Below are positions 6,641 to 12,403 of a DNA stretch of 12,403 bases, one piece after another. Position numbers and translations under genes: made by a program. The DNA comes from Fen-178 sp049516835 (GTDB taxonomy: Bacteria > Acidobacteriota > Terriglobia > Bryobacterales > Bryobacteraceae). The notes under the pieces are model-generated. The model saw only the letters and a list, made by a program, of their open reading frames with translations, was not told the DNA's origin and searched no databases. Position 1 is the first letter of the stretch; every line of letters begins with the position of its first letter. The DNA is taken from contig JBEKSR010000151.1 in the NCBI GenBank assembly GCA_049516835.1, positions 1-12,403 of the forward strand. Direction: 5' to 3'.

Positions 6641-6729
6641 ATCAAATTGGAAGGATTACTCTTTTGCGAGTTCGATCACAGCACCACTTGGCCCGCAAAA
6701 GTTCGAAACGTGTCCAAGGTGGGGAGCCA
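6582..6729. repeat. Pair of imperfect 30-bp direct repeats with an inverted repeat between them
   Basis: Repeat 1 (6582-6611) and repeat 2 (6700-6729) agree at 26 of 30 positions, sharing agttcga-acgtgtccaag. Between them, cttttgcg (6661-6668) and its complement cgcaaaag (6694-6701) form an inverted repeat with a 25-base spacer. Repeat 2 ends in gtggggagcca, the same 11 bases that end the tRNA-like fragment at 4222, and duplicated block B begins immediately after it. The arrangement fits a recombination site at a cassette end, or an operator array upstream of the deaminase gene. Confidence 0.75.
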
Positions 6730-7163
6730 TGCAGACCAGTTCCGGTTCGCAGCGGGCGAACTTCGAGCGGCAAGCGGCCCAAGATGGCTTCCATCACCTC
6801 GCGTGCCAGGTTGAAGGCTGTCCGACCCTCATCGGGTGTCGGCTCATATGGAGCACCCGGATACCGGAAACACCAGGCATCCTTGGTCAACGCGTCAGCC
6901 CGGCTCATGAGTTCCGCTAACGAAGAATCGATGCCGACACACTACTCTCCGAGTTCGTCGAGTTCGTGGACCCTACGGAAGGCCACGTCGTGCCAAGTGA
7001 GGAAGCCTTTGAGTGCCTTCTCCGCGGCCTGCTGGGAGTGAAAAAGCCCTCCTTCCGGGTCTGGCGGTTCAGCGGCAAGTAAAAGACCGACGCGGCGCAA
7101 GTCCTGAGCGGCTTTAGCAAGCCTCGCTCTCACATCGGCGGCTCGGACCGGATCAGGCGGCAT
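6642..7163 (-). pseudogene. HEPN-domain toxin, copy 1, interrupted by an in-frame TAG
   Basis: The gene starts at the ATG at 7163 and overlaps the end of the MNT gene by 11 bases, the usual HEPN/MNT arrangement. Its first 73 residues are intact and match copy 2 (MPPDPVRA, AAEKALKGFLTWHDV, FRRVHELDELGE). Codon 74, CAA (Gln) in copy 2, is TAG here (6942-6944). The rest continues in the same frame (SRADALTKDAWCF, RYPGAPYEPT, DEGRTAFNLAREV) but has also lost the stop that ends copy 2, running on to 6642. His121 of copy 2 is Arg here. An internal ATG at 6908 could restart a C-terminal fragment, but no ribosome binding site is evident. A truncated 73-residue product would lack the second half of the helical bundle. 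Confidence 0.85.
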
Positions 7164-7294
7164 GCAATAACTTGCCCTCTCGCACAATGGCGGACGGAAG
7201 AGACGCCTTAAGATGGAGGCGCTTCTCGAACTCGCTTCGTGTCCACACCAAAATATCCTTGGCAATACCCAATCCGCGAAGCGCTCGATAGGCA
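6731..7294. repeat. Duplicated block B, copy 1 (HEPN and 3' part of MNT)
   Basis: This segment aligns in direct orientation with about 9894-10454 at a constant offset of 3160 bp through the HEPN gene; by eye about nine bases in ten agree. The right-hand edge is sharp: both copies share gcgctcgataggca, then diverge. Copy 1 continues into the intact MNT gene, copy 2 into unrelated sequence. Confidence 0.9.
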
Positions 7295-7506
7295 AGGTCG
7301 CATTCCTGCATCTCCCGCGCGGCTTCGTCCGGAACGACAACCATGATGTCGTAGTCGCTATCCGGGCCGGCATCTCCCCGGGCCACGGAACCGAAGAGGT
7401 AGATGTACACCGGCCGGTATGCTTCGACCAGACGGCGCACAACCTCACTCAGAACCGGGTCGCCGGCCGTTGGAATCCTAAAGATATCGGCATTCTGCGT
7501 CGCCAT
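7153..7506 (-). CDS. mntA: MNT-type minimal nucleotidyltransferase (antitoxin of HEPN/MNT module)
   Basis: This 117-residue protein is a minimal nucleotidyltransferase. Residues 36-53 read YLFGSVARGDAGPDSDYD, which is the GS-x10-D-x-D signature (G39-S40, D51, D53), and Asp84 in KDILVWT is placed to be the third metal ligand. In characterised HepT/MntA pairs the MNT enzyme adds AMP groups to a tyrosine on the HEPN RNase and so neutralises it. The adjacent HEPN gene (copy 1) is broken by a nonsense codon, so this antitoxin may now act only on HEPN copy 2 at 9907-10323, or be a remnant. GAAGG six bases before the ATG is a good ribosome binding site. It is divergent from the VapB-like gene at 7560 with a shared 53-bp spacer. 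Confidence 0.9.
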   Translation of the reverse strand: MATQNADIFRIPTAGDPVLSEVVRRLVEAYRPVYIYLFGSVARGDAGPDSDYDIMVVVPDEAAREMQECDLAYRALRGLGIAKDILVWTRSEFEKRLHLKASLPSAIVREGKLLHAA

Positions 7507-7559
7507 AGCTAGCCTTCACCAGTTTGCCACAGCGGAGCCGGCGTTATACTAGGAGCACG
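7507..7559. promoter_or_regulatory. Divergent toxin-antitoxin intergenic region
   Basis: This 53-bp spacer separates the minus-strand MNT gene and the plus-strand VapB-like gene. On the plus strand TTGCCA (7524-7529) and TATACT (7545-7550) are 15 bases apart, a possible short-spaced promoter, though transcription would then start very near the ATG. AGGAG (7551-7555) lies 4 bases before the ATG at 7560 and fixes that start over an upstream in-frame ATG at 7524. Confidence 0.45.
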
Positions 7560-7769
7560 ATGCAGGACGCGATGGATGAACTCGTCCAGAAGTATTCCCG
7601 GCTGGGACACCCCTCCGCGGAGGAGTTGGTGGCCGCGCAGGGGCTGACTTTCCCTCGTGACCCCACGGATTTGCTTGGCAACTTCTGGCCCGAGGAAGAA
7701 TCCATTGACGATTTCCTGGCAGAGATGCGAGCATGGCGCGGGCGCGCGAAGACTGATCCGGCCGCATGA
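7560..7769 (+). CDS. VapB-like antitoxin (69 aa), family not recognised
   Basis: The 69-residue product has no motif I recognise as a known antitoxin DNA-binding fold. It is acidic, with a helical N-terminus (MDELVQKYSRLG), a central PRDPTDLLGNFWPEEES segment, and a C-terminal helix DDFLAEMRAWRG of the kind that inserts into PIN toxins. Its role is inferred from genomic position: its TGA overlaps the ATG of the PIN toxin by four bases (ATGA at 7766), the standard antitoxin-toxin coupling. AGGAG just upstream supports the ATG at 7560; a start at 7524 would lack a ribosome binding site. Confidence 0.75.
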   Translation: MQDAMDELVQKYSRLGHPSAEELVAAQGLTFPRDPTDLLGNFWPEEESIDDFLAEMRAWRGRAKTDPAA

Positions 7770-8155
7770 CGCCCATCGTGCTCGACACGGATGTCGTATC
7801 GTTTCTCTTCAAAGCTGACACCCGCGCACAAATATACCTGCCACAACTTCAAGACCGGCAATGGTTCATCTCGTTCATGACCGAAGCCGAGTTGGAACAA
7901 TGGGCTCTCTTGGCGAATTGGAGCGAAAAGCGTGTCGTGTGGCTGCGGTTGTTTCTCAGCCGCTTCGTGGTTGTGCCTTCATCGCATGACCTCGTTCTGA
8001 AATGGGCGGAGGCGATGGTCGCTGCCCGTAGAAACGGTCGGCGCATTGAAACCGCGGACGCTTGGATTGCGGCGACGGCCCTGCTCTATAATGCTCCGCT
8101 GTTGACCCACAACAAGTCCGATTATCTCGGTGTTCCGGGACTGCGGTTCGGCTGA
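7766..8155 (+). CDS. vapC: PIN-domain ribonuclease toxin, VapC family
   Basis: The 129-residue protein is a complete PIN domain. The acidic metal-binding set is visible: Asp7 in IVLDTD, Glu42 in TEAELEQW, Asp98 in ETADAWIAATAL, and Asp119 in the THNKSDY segment near the end. VapC enzymes cleave RNA, often tRNA or rRNA, and are held inactive by the co-encoded antitoxin, here the 69-residue protein at 7560-7769. All four acidic residues are kept, so it is probably active. Its stop is only 21 bases before duplicated csm4/csm5 sequence begins, so the left end of that duplication lies right behind the toxin gene. Confidence 0.93.
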   Translation: MTPIVLDTDVVSFLFKADTRAQIYLPQLQDRQWFISFMTEAELEQWALLANWSEKRVVWLRLFLSRFVVVPSSHDLVLKWAEAMVAARRNGRRIETADAWIAATALLYNAPLLTHNKSDYLGVPGLRFG

Positions 8156-8176
8156 AATCCGAGCCGTGGATGAATC

Positions 8177-9015
8177 CGCGGGTCGGCCGACGACGTCGCT
8201 CCCGACGGCTTCGCCCACCCCGTGTTTCCCGCCTGGAAGGCTATCTCGCGCAGCTCAAGCGGGCCGATAAGCTCGATTTCGCCTCCTGGGGCGGCTTTGC
8301 GCAGAATTTCGCCGGCCGCCGCATTCCGTTCGAAAACGCCGCCTATTCCACGTATTGGAATCGCGCCGCCGGCGAGAGCCTGCACATTCCCACCTTCGCC
8401 ACCGGCGCTGCCGGGCCGTATCTCCCCGCCACCGCCATCAAGGGCTCGCTGCGTACCGGCATGCTGTTCGCGCACTGGCGCGACGGCATGTTGCAGGACG
8501 CGCTGGCCCGCGTGCGGGGCGAACGCGTCCCGCGCCGTCCCGCCGAAATGGCCGTTCCCGGCACCACTTTTAAGGGCGATTGGAGCGAGAAGACGTTCTT
8601 CCTCGAACCCGAGGTGCGCCGCTCCATCCGCTGGCCCGAAGCCTTCAATCGCGCCAGGATCTTCGAAGCCGTCAACGTCTACGCCGCGGGCCTGCTCGCG
8701 CTGCAGCGCCAGTACGCCTCCTGGGCCGGTCTGGGCCTGCTCGACCGGAGTCTGGACGAGCTGGAGCAGTGGCTCGGCGGCGCCCGCCAGAGAGGTTCCT
8801 GTCTGCTCTCGCTGGGATGGGGCGCCGGCCTCCCCGCCAAGAGTTCCTGGCTGGATGCCACCAACCGGGACTACCGCCAGATCCTCGAGCAGTTCGAGAT
8901 CTACAACCGAGCGCTGGCTTCGAACCTGCCCTTCCCCAAGACCCGCCGCATCGTCTTCCTGAACAACAAACCCGCCACGCTTCCCGGCTGGGCGGAGCTC
9001 AGCGTCGACGGGTAA
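8177..9015 (+). pseudogene. csm5: Second, rearranged csm4(3' fragment)-csm5 copy
   Basis: An open frame of 281 codons runs from 8170 to the TAA at 9013-9015, but it is not a normal Csm5. Bases 8177-8233 match the csm4 3' end (RGSADDVAPDGF in the csm4 frame) yet are read here in the csm5 frame, giving an Arg-rich non-homologous start. At about 8234 the sequence jumps to csm5 codon 48, removing 210 bp that include the csm4 stop, the csm5 start and the first RAMP strand. A second deletion of 222 bp at 8541-8549 removes residues 154-227 of the full protein, exactly in frame, between two copies of cgccgaaat. The rest, including PYLPATAIKGSLRTGML and the C-terminus ending AELSVDG, is intact. With no N-terminal RAMP strand it is probably non-functional, although the frame remains open. 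No ribosome binding site is evident for 8170. Confidence 0.9.
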
Positions 9016-9030
9016 GGGTGAGACGCCCGG
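8177..9030 (+). repeat. Duplicated block A, copy 2
   Basis: This is the direct-orientation partner of 2853-4138. Length bookkeeping is exact: 1286 bp minus 210 and 222 gives 854 bp. It is flanked on the left by the vapC end and on the right by unrelated sequence leading to the DUF5615 gene. Confidence 0.95.
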
Positions 9031-9062
9031 TGACGACTATTCTCAACTCATTTTCTCGTCAC
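9030..9062. terminator. Weak inverted repeat between convergent genes
   Basis: gtgacga (9030-9036) can pair with tcgtcac (9056-9062) around a 19-base loop containing a short T-run (attttct). It lies between the convergent ends of the csm5 copy and the DUF5615 gene and could act as a bidirectional terminator, but the stem is short. Confidence 0.3.
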
Positions 9063-9409
9063 AGCGGCAGAAAGATAACCGTGTTCTCCCATTCTTCGGC
9101 CCCGGATGCCGCCCACACCAGCAATAGTTCTTCGATCGCCCGCCCTATGTCGAGCTCTTGCGAAACGATGACGAGGCCGGGACTGGCCTGCTTCTCAATC
9201 AAGCGCCTGAAGTGCCCAGGCATGGTTTGGCGGTCGTGGGAGACCAGCACGCGACCCTCGCTGGCCGCTTGAGCCAGGACCTCGGAATCGGGTCTGCCGA
9301 TGACGCCCCCTTCGCCGGCGCTCCGAAAGTCAATCGCTGGCTCACGCCGGCGTAAGCCAGCCACGATCTTCTGGTTGAAGTCGGCGTCGGCTTGAAAACC
9401 TGGCCTCAT
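9059..9409 (-). CDS. DUF5615 PIN-like toxin
   Basis: This 116-residue protein has the pattern of DUF5615 (Mut7-C-like, PIN-like) proteins. An acidic pair sits near the N-terminus (Asp8 and Asp10 in ADADFN), Asp41 is in the GRPDSEVLAQAA helix, and His58-Asp59 are in the RVLVSHD strand-end, followed by a helical MPGHFRRLIE segment and a C-terminal half of GLVIVSQELDIGRAIEELL. These proteins are predicted RNA-cleaving toxins normally encoded directly after a DUF433 antitoxin, as here: the DUF433 stop overlaps this start as ATGA. The start at 9409 is fixed by that overlap. Confidence 0.88.
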   Translation of the reverse strand: MRPGFQADADFNQKIVAGLRRREPAIDFRSAGEGGVIGRPDSEVLAQAASEGRVLVSHDRQTMPGHFRRLIEKQASPGLVIVSQELDIGRAIEELLLVWAASGAEEWENTVIFLPL

Positions 9410-9723
9410 CCGCGTGGGATGACAGTGCCCTCACGGGCTGCCTCAATCTTGGCGTGCAGAGAGGGATGATCCCGGCGGGCCTGTTCTCGAAGGCGCACGA
9501 AGTCCGCTTTGCCGGCACGAAGATAGGCATCAATCGTATCGCGATGGCTCAAGTAGAACGCGATAGCGCCGTAAACTTGCTCAAGGCTCAGCGCCGGAAA
9601 AGACTCGGCAATTCCGTCCGGCGACTCTCCGCGCAGGAACGCGTAGACAACCGAGTCCAGTGAAACACGGCTTCCGGCAACCCGGTAGGCCCCACCCACA
9701 TTCTCGACGTAATCCTTCGCCAT
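9406..9723 (-). CDS. DUF433 antitoxin
   Basis: The 105-residue protein matches the DUF433 pattern: YRVAGSRVSLDSVVYAFLRG, then ESPDGIAESFPALSLEQVYG and AIAFYLSHRDTIDAYL. DUF433 proteins have a helix-turn-helix-like core and act as antitoxins for DUF5615 PIN-like proteins; they probably also repress their own promoter. The start at 9723 is chosen because GGAGG stands six bases upstream; the frame is open a further seven codons to an ATG at 9744 that lacks such a site. It couples to the toxin gene through a four-base overlap. Confidence 0.9.
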   Translation of the reverse strand: MAKDYVENVGGAYRVAGSRVSLDSVVYAFLRGESPDGIAESFPALSLEQVYGAIAFYLSHRDTIDAYLRAGKADFVRLREQARRDHPSLHAKIEAAREGTVIPRG

Positions 9724-9906
9724 CGGACGCCTCCTTGCTTCCATGTTCGCACAGGAAGGCCATCGGGTTGATGCCCCTTCCGGACTCCAGCCGCGACCTC
9801 CGGAATCGACCGGCCCGCGCGATCTTCAGCAAGCTCCGTTCTGGGAATTCAAGCAGCCAGTTCTCGAATCTGTTGGACGCTACGGGCTGGACCAGGTATT
9901 TCCGGT
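9724..9906. other. Spacer between DUF433 and HEPN copy 2
   Basis: On the minus strand this 183-bp spacer is the upstream region of the DUF433 gene and the downstream region of HEPN copy 2. A minus-strand frame starting with a GTG that overlaps the HEPN stop gives a plausible peptide (NRFENWLLEFPERSLLKIA) but runs out into the DUF433 gene in another frame, so I treat it as a possible gene fragment only. I see no clear promoter. Confidence 0.4.
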
Positions 9907-10323
9907 TCACCGCGGGCGAACTTCGAGCGGCAAGCGGCCCAGGATGGCCTCCATCACCTCGTGTGCCAGGTTGAAAGCTGTCCGGCCCTCATCAAGTGTC
10001 GGCTCATATGGAGCACCCGGATACCGGAAACGCCAGGCGTACTTGGTCAACGCGTCCGCTCGGTTCATGAGTTCCGCTAATGAAGAATCGATGCCTGCGC
10101 ATTGCTCTCCGAGTTCGTCGAGCTCGTGGACCCTACGGAAGGGCACGTCCTGCCAGGTAAGGAAGCCCTTGAGTGCCTTCTCTGCTGCCGGCTGGGAGTG
10201 AAAGAGCCCACCTTCCGGGTCTGGCGGTTCAGCGGCAAGCAGAAGATCGACGCGGCGCAAGTCCTGTGCGGCTTCGGCAAGCCACGCTCTGGCATCGACG
10301 GCTCGGACCGGATCAGGCGGCAT
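9907..10323 (-). CDS. hepT: HEPN-domain toxin, copy 2 (intact)
   Basis: The 138-residue protein is an intact member of the HEPN family that partners MNT nucleotidyltransferases: AQDLRRVDLLLAAEPPDPEG, FHSQPAAEKALKGFLTWQD, FRRVHELDELGEQC, ALTKYAWRFRYPG and a last helix DEGRTAFNLAHEVMEAI. HEPN toxins of this kind are RNases. An R-x6-H arrangement (Arg114, His121) lies in the last helix, compatible with the HEPN R-x4-6-H motif, but this helix is not always catalytic in the family, so the active site is uncertain. Copy 1 has Arg in place of His121 and a nonsense codon. The ATG at 10323 overlaps the end of the MNT remnant by 11 bases. Its own MNT partner is truncated and lacks the catalytic half, so it may depend on the MNT at 7153-7506 for control. 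Confidence 0.87.
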   Translation of the reverse strand: MPPDPVRAVDARAWLAEAAQDLRRVDLLLAAEPPDPEGGLFHSQPAAEKALKGFLTWQDVPFRRVHELDELGEQCAGIDSSLAELMNRADALTKYAWRFRYPGAPYEPTLDEGRTAFNLAHEVMEAILGRLPLEVRPR

Positions 10324-10454
10324 GCAATAACTTGCCCTCTCGCAGAATGGCGGATGGAAGAGACGCCTTGAGATGGCGGCGCTTCTCGAACTCGCTTCGT
10401 GTCCATACCAAAATGTCCTCGGCAATACCCAATCCGCGAAGCGCTCGATAGGCA
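10313..10454 (-). pseudogene. MNT nucleotidyltransferase, copy 2, 5'-truncated
   Basis: Only the C-terminal part (from YRALRGLGIAEDILVWT to GKLLHAA) remains, matching residues 73-117 of the MNT at 7153-7506. The GS-x10-D-x-D active site is missing. The frame continues upstream to 10612 into unrelated sequence, without a ribosome binding site or homology. The break is sharp at 10454, suggesting that the duplication ended here or a deletion removed the 5' part. Confidence 0.9.
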
Positions 10455-10545
10455 TGGATGCAGCTCTCCGAGAGCGGAAAGGAGCACGCATCGCGCGAAT
10501 CTCCGCCGTCGGTTTCAGCATCGTTCAAGGGAGTGGAGTAGAGTG
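10455..10545 (+). promoter_or_regulatory. Leader of the histidine phosphatase gene
   Basis: This short region follows the end of duplicated block B. A small palindrome (gctctccgagagc, 10463-10475) and an AAGGGAG/GGAG purine stretch (10527-10538) are present. The GGAG at 10535-10538 is seven bases before GTG 10546, which favours that start over the ATG at 10552. No convincing -10/-35 pair is seen. Confidence 0.35.
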
Positions 10546-11082
10546 GTGAAGATGATGCCAAATGGTCTCCCCAGGGTCCGCCCGTGGGCGCTGCCAGTCT
10601 TGCTGGCGGCATGGAGTTTCGCGCTGGCGGCCCAGCCGGCGAAGACGGTGATTCTGGTGCGCCATGCCGAACGGGCTGGCGGCATAAGCGCGGACGAAGG
10701 GATTAGTGAAGCCGGACGATGCCGCGCCGAAGCGCTGGCGCGGATGCTGGCCGATGCGAACGTGAAGCGCATCTACACCAGCGAGGTAGCGCGCACCGGG
10801 CAGACGGCCGAGCCGCTGGCGACGAAGCTCCACATCCGGCCGGAGGTGGTTCCGGCCAAGGACATCGAGGGCCTGGCGGCGAAGCTGCGGGCGGGAGCGC
10901 CGGACGAAGTGGTTTTGGTGGTCGGGCACTCCAACACCGTGCCGGAGATCATCAAGCTGCTGGGCGGGGGAAGCGTGCCGCCGATTGGCGACGGCGAGTA
11001 CGACCGCCTGTTCGTCGCGACCCTCACGCATCCGGACCAAGCTACGGTGGTCACGCTGCGCTACGCGGGCTGTGCGCCATAG
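10546..11082 (+). CDS. Secreted histidine phosphatase (phosphoglycerate mutase-like/SixA-type)
   Basis: The 178-residue product begins with a basic segment and a hydrophobic stretch ending in a likely signal-peptidase site (WALPVLLAAWSFALAAQPA), so it is probably exported. The mature part has the histidine phosphatase core: LVRHAER with the phospho-accepting His40, SEAGRCRAEALA, TSEVARTGQTAEPLA with Arg83, and VVGHSNTVPEI with His128. The family removes phosphate from small molecules or phosphohistidine; the substrate cannot be told. GTG at 10546 fits the GGAG spacing; GTG 10543 and ATG 10552/10555 are alternatives that change only the first few residues. It is short, in the size range of SixA-like enzymes. 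Confidence 0.88.
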   Translation: MKMMPNGLPRVRPWALPVLLAAWSFALAAQPAKTVILVRHAERAGGISADEGISEAGRCRAEALARMLADANVKRIYTSEVARTGQTAEPLATKLHIRPEVVPAKDIEGLAAKLRAGAPDEVVLVVGHSNTVPEIIKLLGGGSVPPIGDGEYDRLFVATLTHPDQATVVTLRYAGCAP

Positions 11083-11099
11083 GATTCCCGGCCCTTTGA

Positions 11100-11123
11100 T
11101 ATAATCGGCTCCGGTGAGGAGAG
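11100..11123 (+). promoter_or_regulatory. Probable -10 box and ribosome binding site of the oxidoreductase gene
   Basis: A consensus TATAAT (11100-11105) stands 23 bases before the ATG at 11129, with GAGGAGAG (11116-11123) as the ribosome binding site. The -35 region has no good match to TTGACA. Confidence 0.55.
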
Positions 11124-11128
11124 TGGCT

Positions 11129-12402
11129 ATGTCTAATCCGACTTCCCGCAGGTTCTTTCTCGGCGCCGTGACGGCCGCCGCCGCGACGCGCGTTTGGGGC
11201 GCCAACGACAAAATCAACGTGGCCATTATTGGCCTCGGCGGCCGCGGTACGGATCACTTGAACGCATACCCGCGGCTGCCAGACGCGCGCGTGGCCGGGC
11301 TCTGCGACATCGACCGGGCTGCCCGGGAGAGGGCCCAGGCGACCCTCCAGAGAATTACCAGCGGCGAGAAGGTCAGAGAATTCGAGGACATGCGCGAGGC
11401 GTTCGCCGACCCTGGCATCGACGCCGTCTCGATCGCCACGCCCAACCACTGGCACGCGCTGGCGACCATCTGGGCGTGTCAGGCGGGTAAGGACGTCTAC
11501 AGCGAGAAGCCGGCCTGCTACAACATCTATGAAGGCCTGCGCATGGTGCAGGTGGCCCAGGAAACCAAGCGCATGGTGCAGATCGGTTCGCAGCACCGCA
11601 GCACGCCGTCCAAGATCCGGGCGATCGAGGCCATGCAGGGCGGCCTCATCGGTAAGATCTACATGGCCAAGGGGCTGTGTTTCAAGCGCCGCCGGTCGAT
11701 CGGACACAAGGAGGACAGCCCCGTGCCGCCGGGTGTGAACTGGGACCTGTTCCTCGGTCCGGCGCCCTTGCGTCCGTTCAACGAATTGCGTTTCAAGTAC
11801 AACTGGCACTGGTTCTGGGACACCGGCAACGGCGATATCGGCAACCAGGGCGTGCATGAGATGGGTATCTGCCGGTGGGGACTGGGCGACCCCGAGTGGC
11901 CCAAGAGCGCGTTCTCCAGTGGCGGCAAGTACGCTTATGACGACGATCAGGAGACGCCCAACACGCAGCTCGCCAGCTACGATTATGGCGGGCGAGAGAT
12001 CGTGTTCGAGGTGCGCGGCATGATGACCGGCGGCGAGGGCACGCCGGCGCGCCGAGGTAATGCTCGCAGTAGCCGCGCCGGAGCCCCCGCCCCCAGCAAC
12101 GCCGGCATTCCCAACATCGTTACCGTCGGCAATCTTTTCTACGGAAGCGAGGGCTGGGCGTCAATGGATGACGCGGGGTTCCAGGCGTACAAGGGCGAGA
12201 CCAGCGAGCTGATCATGGAAGAGCGGCCCGAGCGAGGTCCGGGAAGCGACGCCACTTCAGCGCCGGTCTGTGCCACCTGGCCAACATCAGCTACCGCACC
12301 GGGCACAAGCTCAATCTGGGGCCGGGCCCGCGCTTCACCGGCGACGCGGAAGCCGACAAGCAGCTCACGCGCCAGCCCTACCGCAAACCGTTCGTGGTGT
12401 GA
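11129..12402 (+). pseudogene. Tat-exported Gfo/Idh/MocA-family oxidoreductase with a 3' frameshifting deletion
   Basis: The N-terminus is a Tat signal (SRRFFLG at 6-12 followed by an Ala-rich stretch), then a Rossmann fold (INVAIIGLGGRG at 29-40) and the catalytic-region motif SEKP with Glu126-Lys127-Pro128. The middle (NYWHW-type segment KYNWHWFWDTGNGDIGNQG, then HEMGICRWGLG) is typical of the secreted Acidobacteria/Planctomycetes/Verrucomicrobia members that act on sugars or related compounds with NAD(P). The frame is normal as far as GPGSDAT near 12250, then becomes unrelated and stays open to the window end. One frame over, HFSAGLCHLANISYRTGHKL continues into TRQPYRKPFVV and a TGA at 12400-12402, the usual C-terminus. 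About 25 expected residues between these parts are missing, so this is a deletion plus frameshift, or an assembly error. Confidence 0.85.
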
Positions 12403-12403
12403 G

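Larger units (their letters stand above)
9894..10454. repeat. Duplicated block B, copy 2
   Basis: This is the direct-orientation partner of 6731-7294. It covers all of HEPN copy 2 and the last 46 or so codons of MNT, and stops abruptly after gataggca at 10454. Confidence 0.9.

Noticed and set aside
8170..9015. A functional second Csm5
   Set aside because: The N-terminal RAMP strand is replaced by out-of-frame csm4 sequence and 74 internal residues are missing, so I call it a pseudogene despite the open frame.
9581..9910. Minus-strand frame starting at the HEPN copy 2 stop
   Set aside because: The first 50 residues look plausible, but it runs on through the well-supported DUF433 gene in another frame and has no ribosome binding site.

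Overview
The window is GC-rich bacterial DNA. Secreted Tat-dependent Gfo/Idh/MocA-type oxidoreductases, secreted histidine phosphatases and GC-rich minisatellites of this style are common in Acidobacteriota (Bryobacterales/Solibacter-like), so that is my best guess for the host; it is inference, not proof.

Region 1 (1-4123, + strand) is the distal part of a type III-A CRISPR-Cas (Csm) operon: the C-terminus of a probable Cas10/Csm1, then csm2, csm3, csm4 and csm5, each joined by a few bases or by stop/start overlaps. Csm2 carries a disordered Arg/Gly/Pro N-terminal extension, and Csm4 carries a proline-rich insertion of about 128 residues built from tandem 84-bp repeats plus a C-rich minisatellite. 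There is no CRISPR array, cas6 or csm6 in the window.

Region 2 (about 4139-6730) interrupts the Cas context and looks like an inserted cassette. It starts near a tRNA-3'-end-like sequence and ends near a related repeat; both end in the same 11-mer (gtggggagcca). It holds a decayed cytidine-deaminase-like pseudogene, two 63-bp-spaced palindromes, and an intact 509-aa fusion of a deaminase domain, a RecG/Schlafen-associated ATPase-like domain and a C-terminal winged helix (minus strand). The fusion is the best candidate here for an undescribed defence or regulatory effector.

Region 3 (6642-10454) is a toxin-antitoxin cluster with duplications. A HEPN/MNT module is present twice and has decayed reciprocally: copy 1 keeps the MNT nucleotidyltransferase but has a nonsense codon in HEPN; copy 2 keeps HEPN but has lost the catalytic half of MNT. 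Between them lie a VapBC-type pair (7560-8155), a rearranged second copy of the csm4 3' end plus csm5 (8177-9030) with two internal deletions, and a DUF433/DUF5615 toxin-antitoxin pair. The order csm5 - HEPN/MNT - csm5' - HEPN/MNT' suggests an old tandem duplication followed by insertions and deletions.

Region 4 (10546-12402, + strand) returns to housekeeping or metabolic genes: a secreted histidine phosphatase and a Tat-exported Gfo/Idh/MocA oxidoreductase whose 3' end carries a frameshifting deletion.
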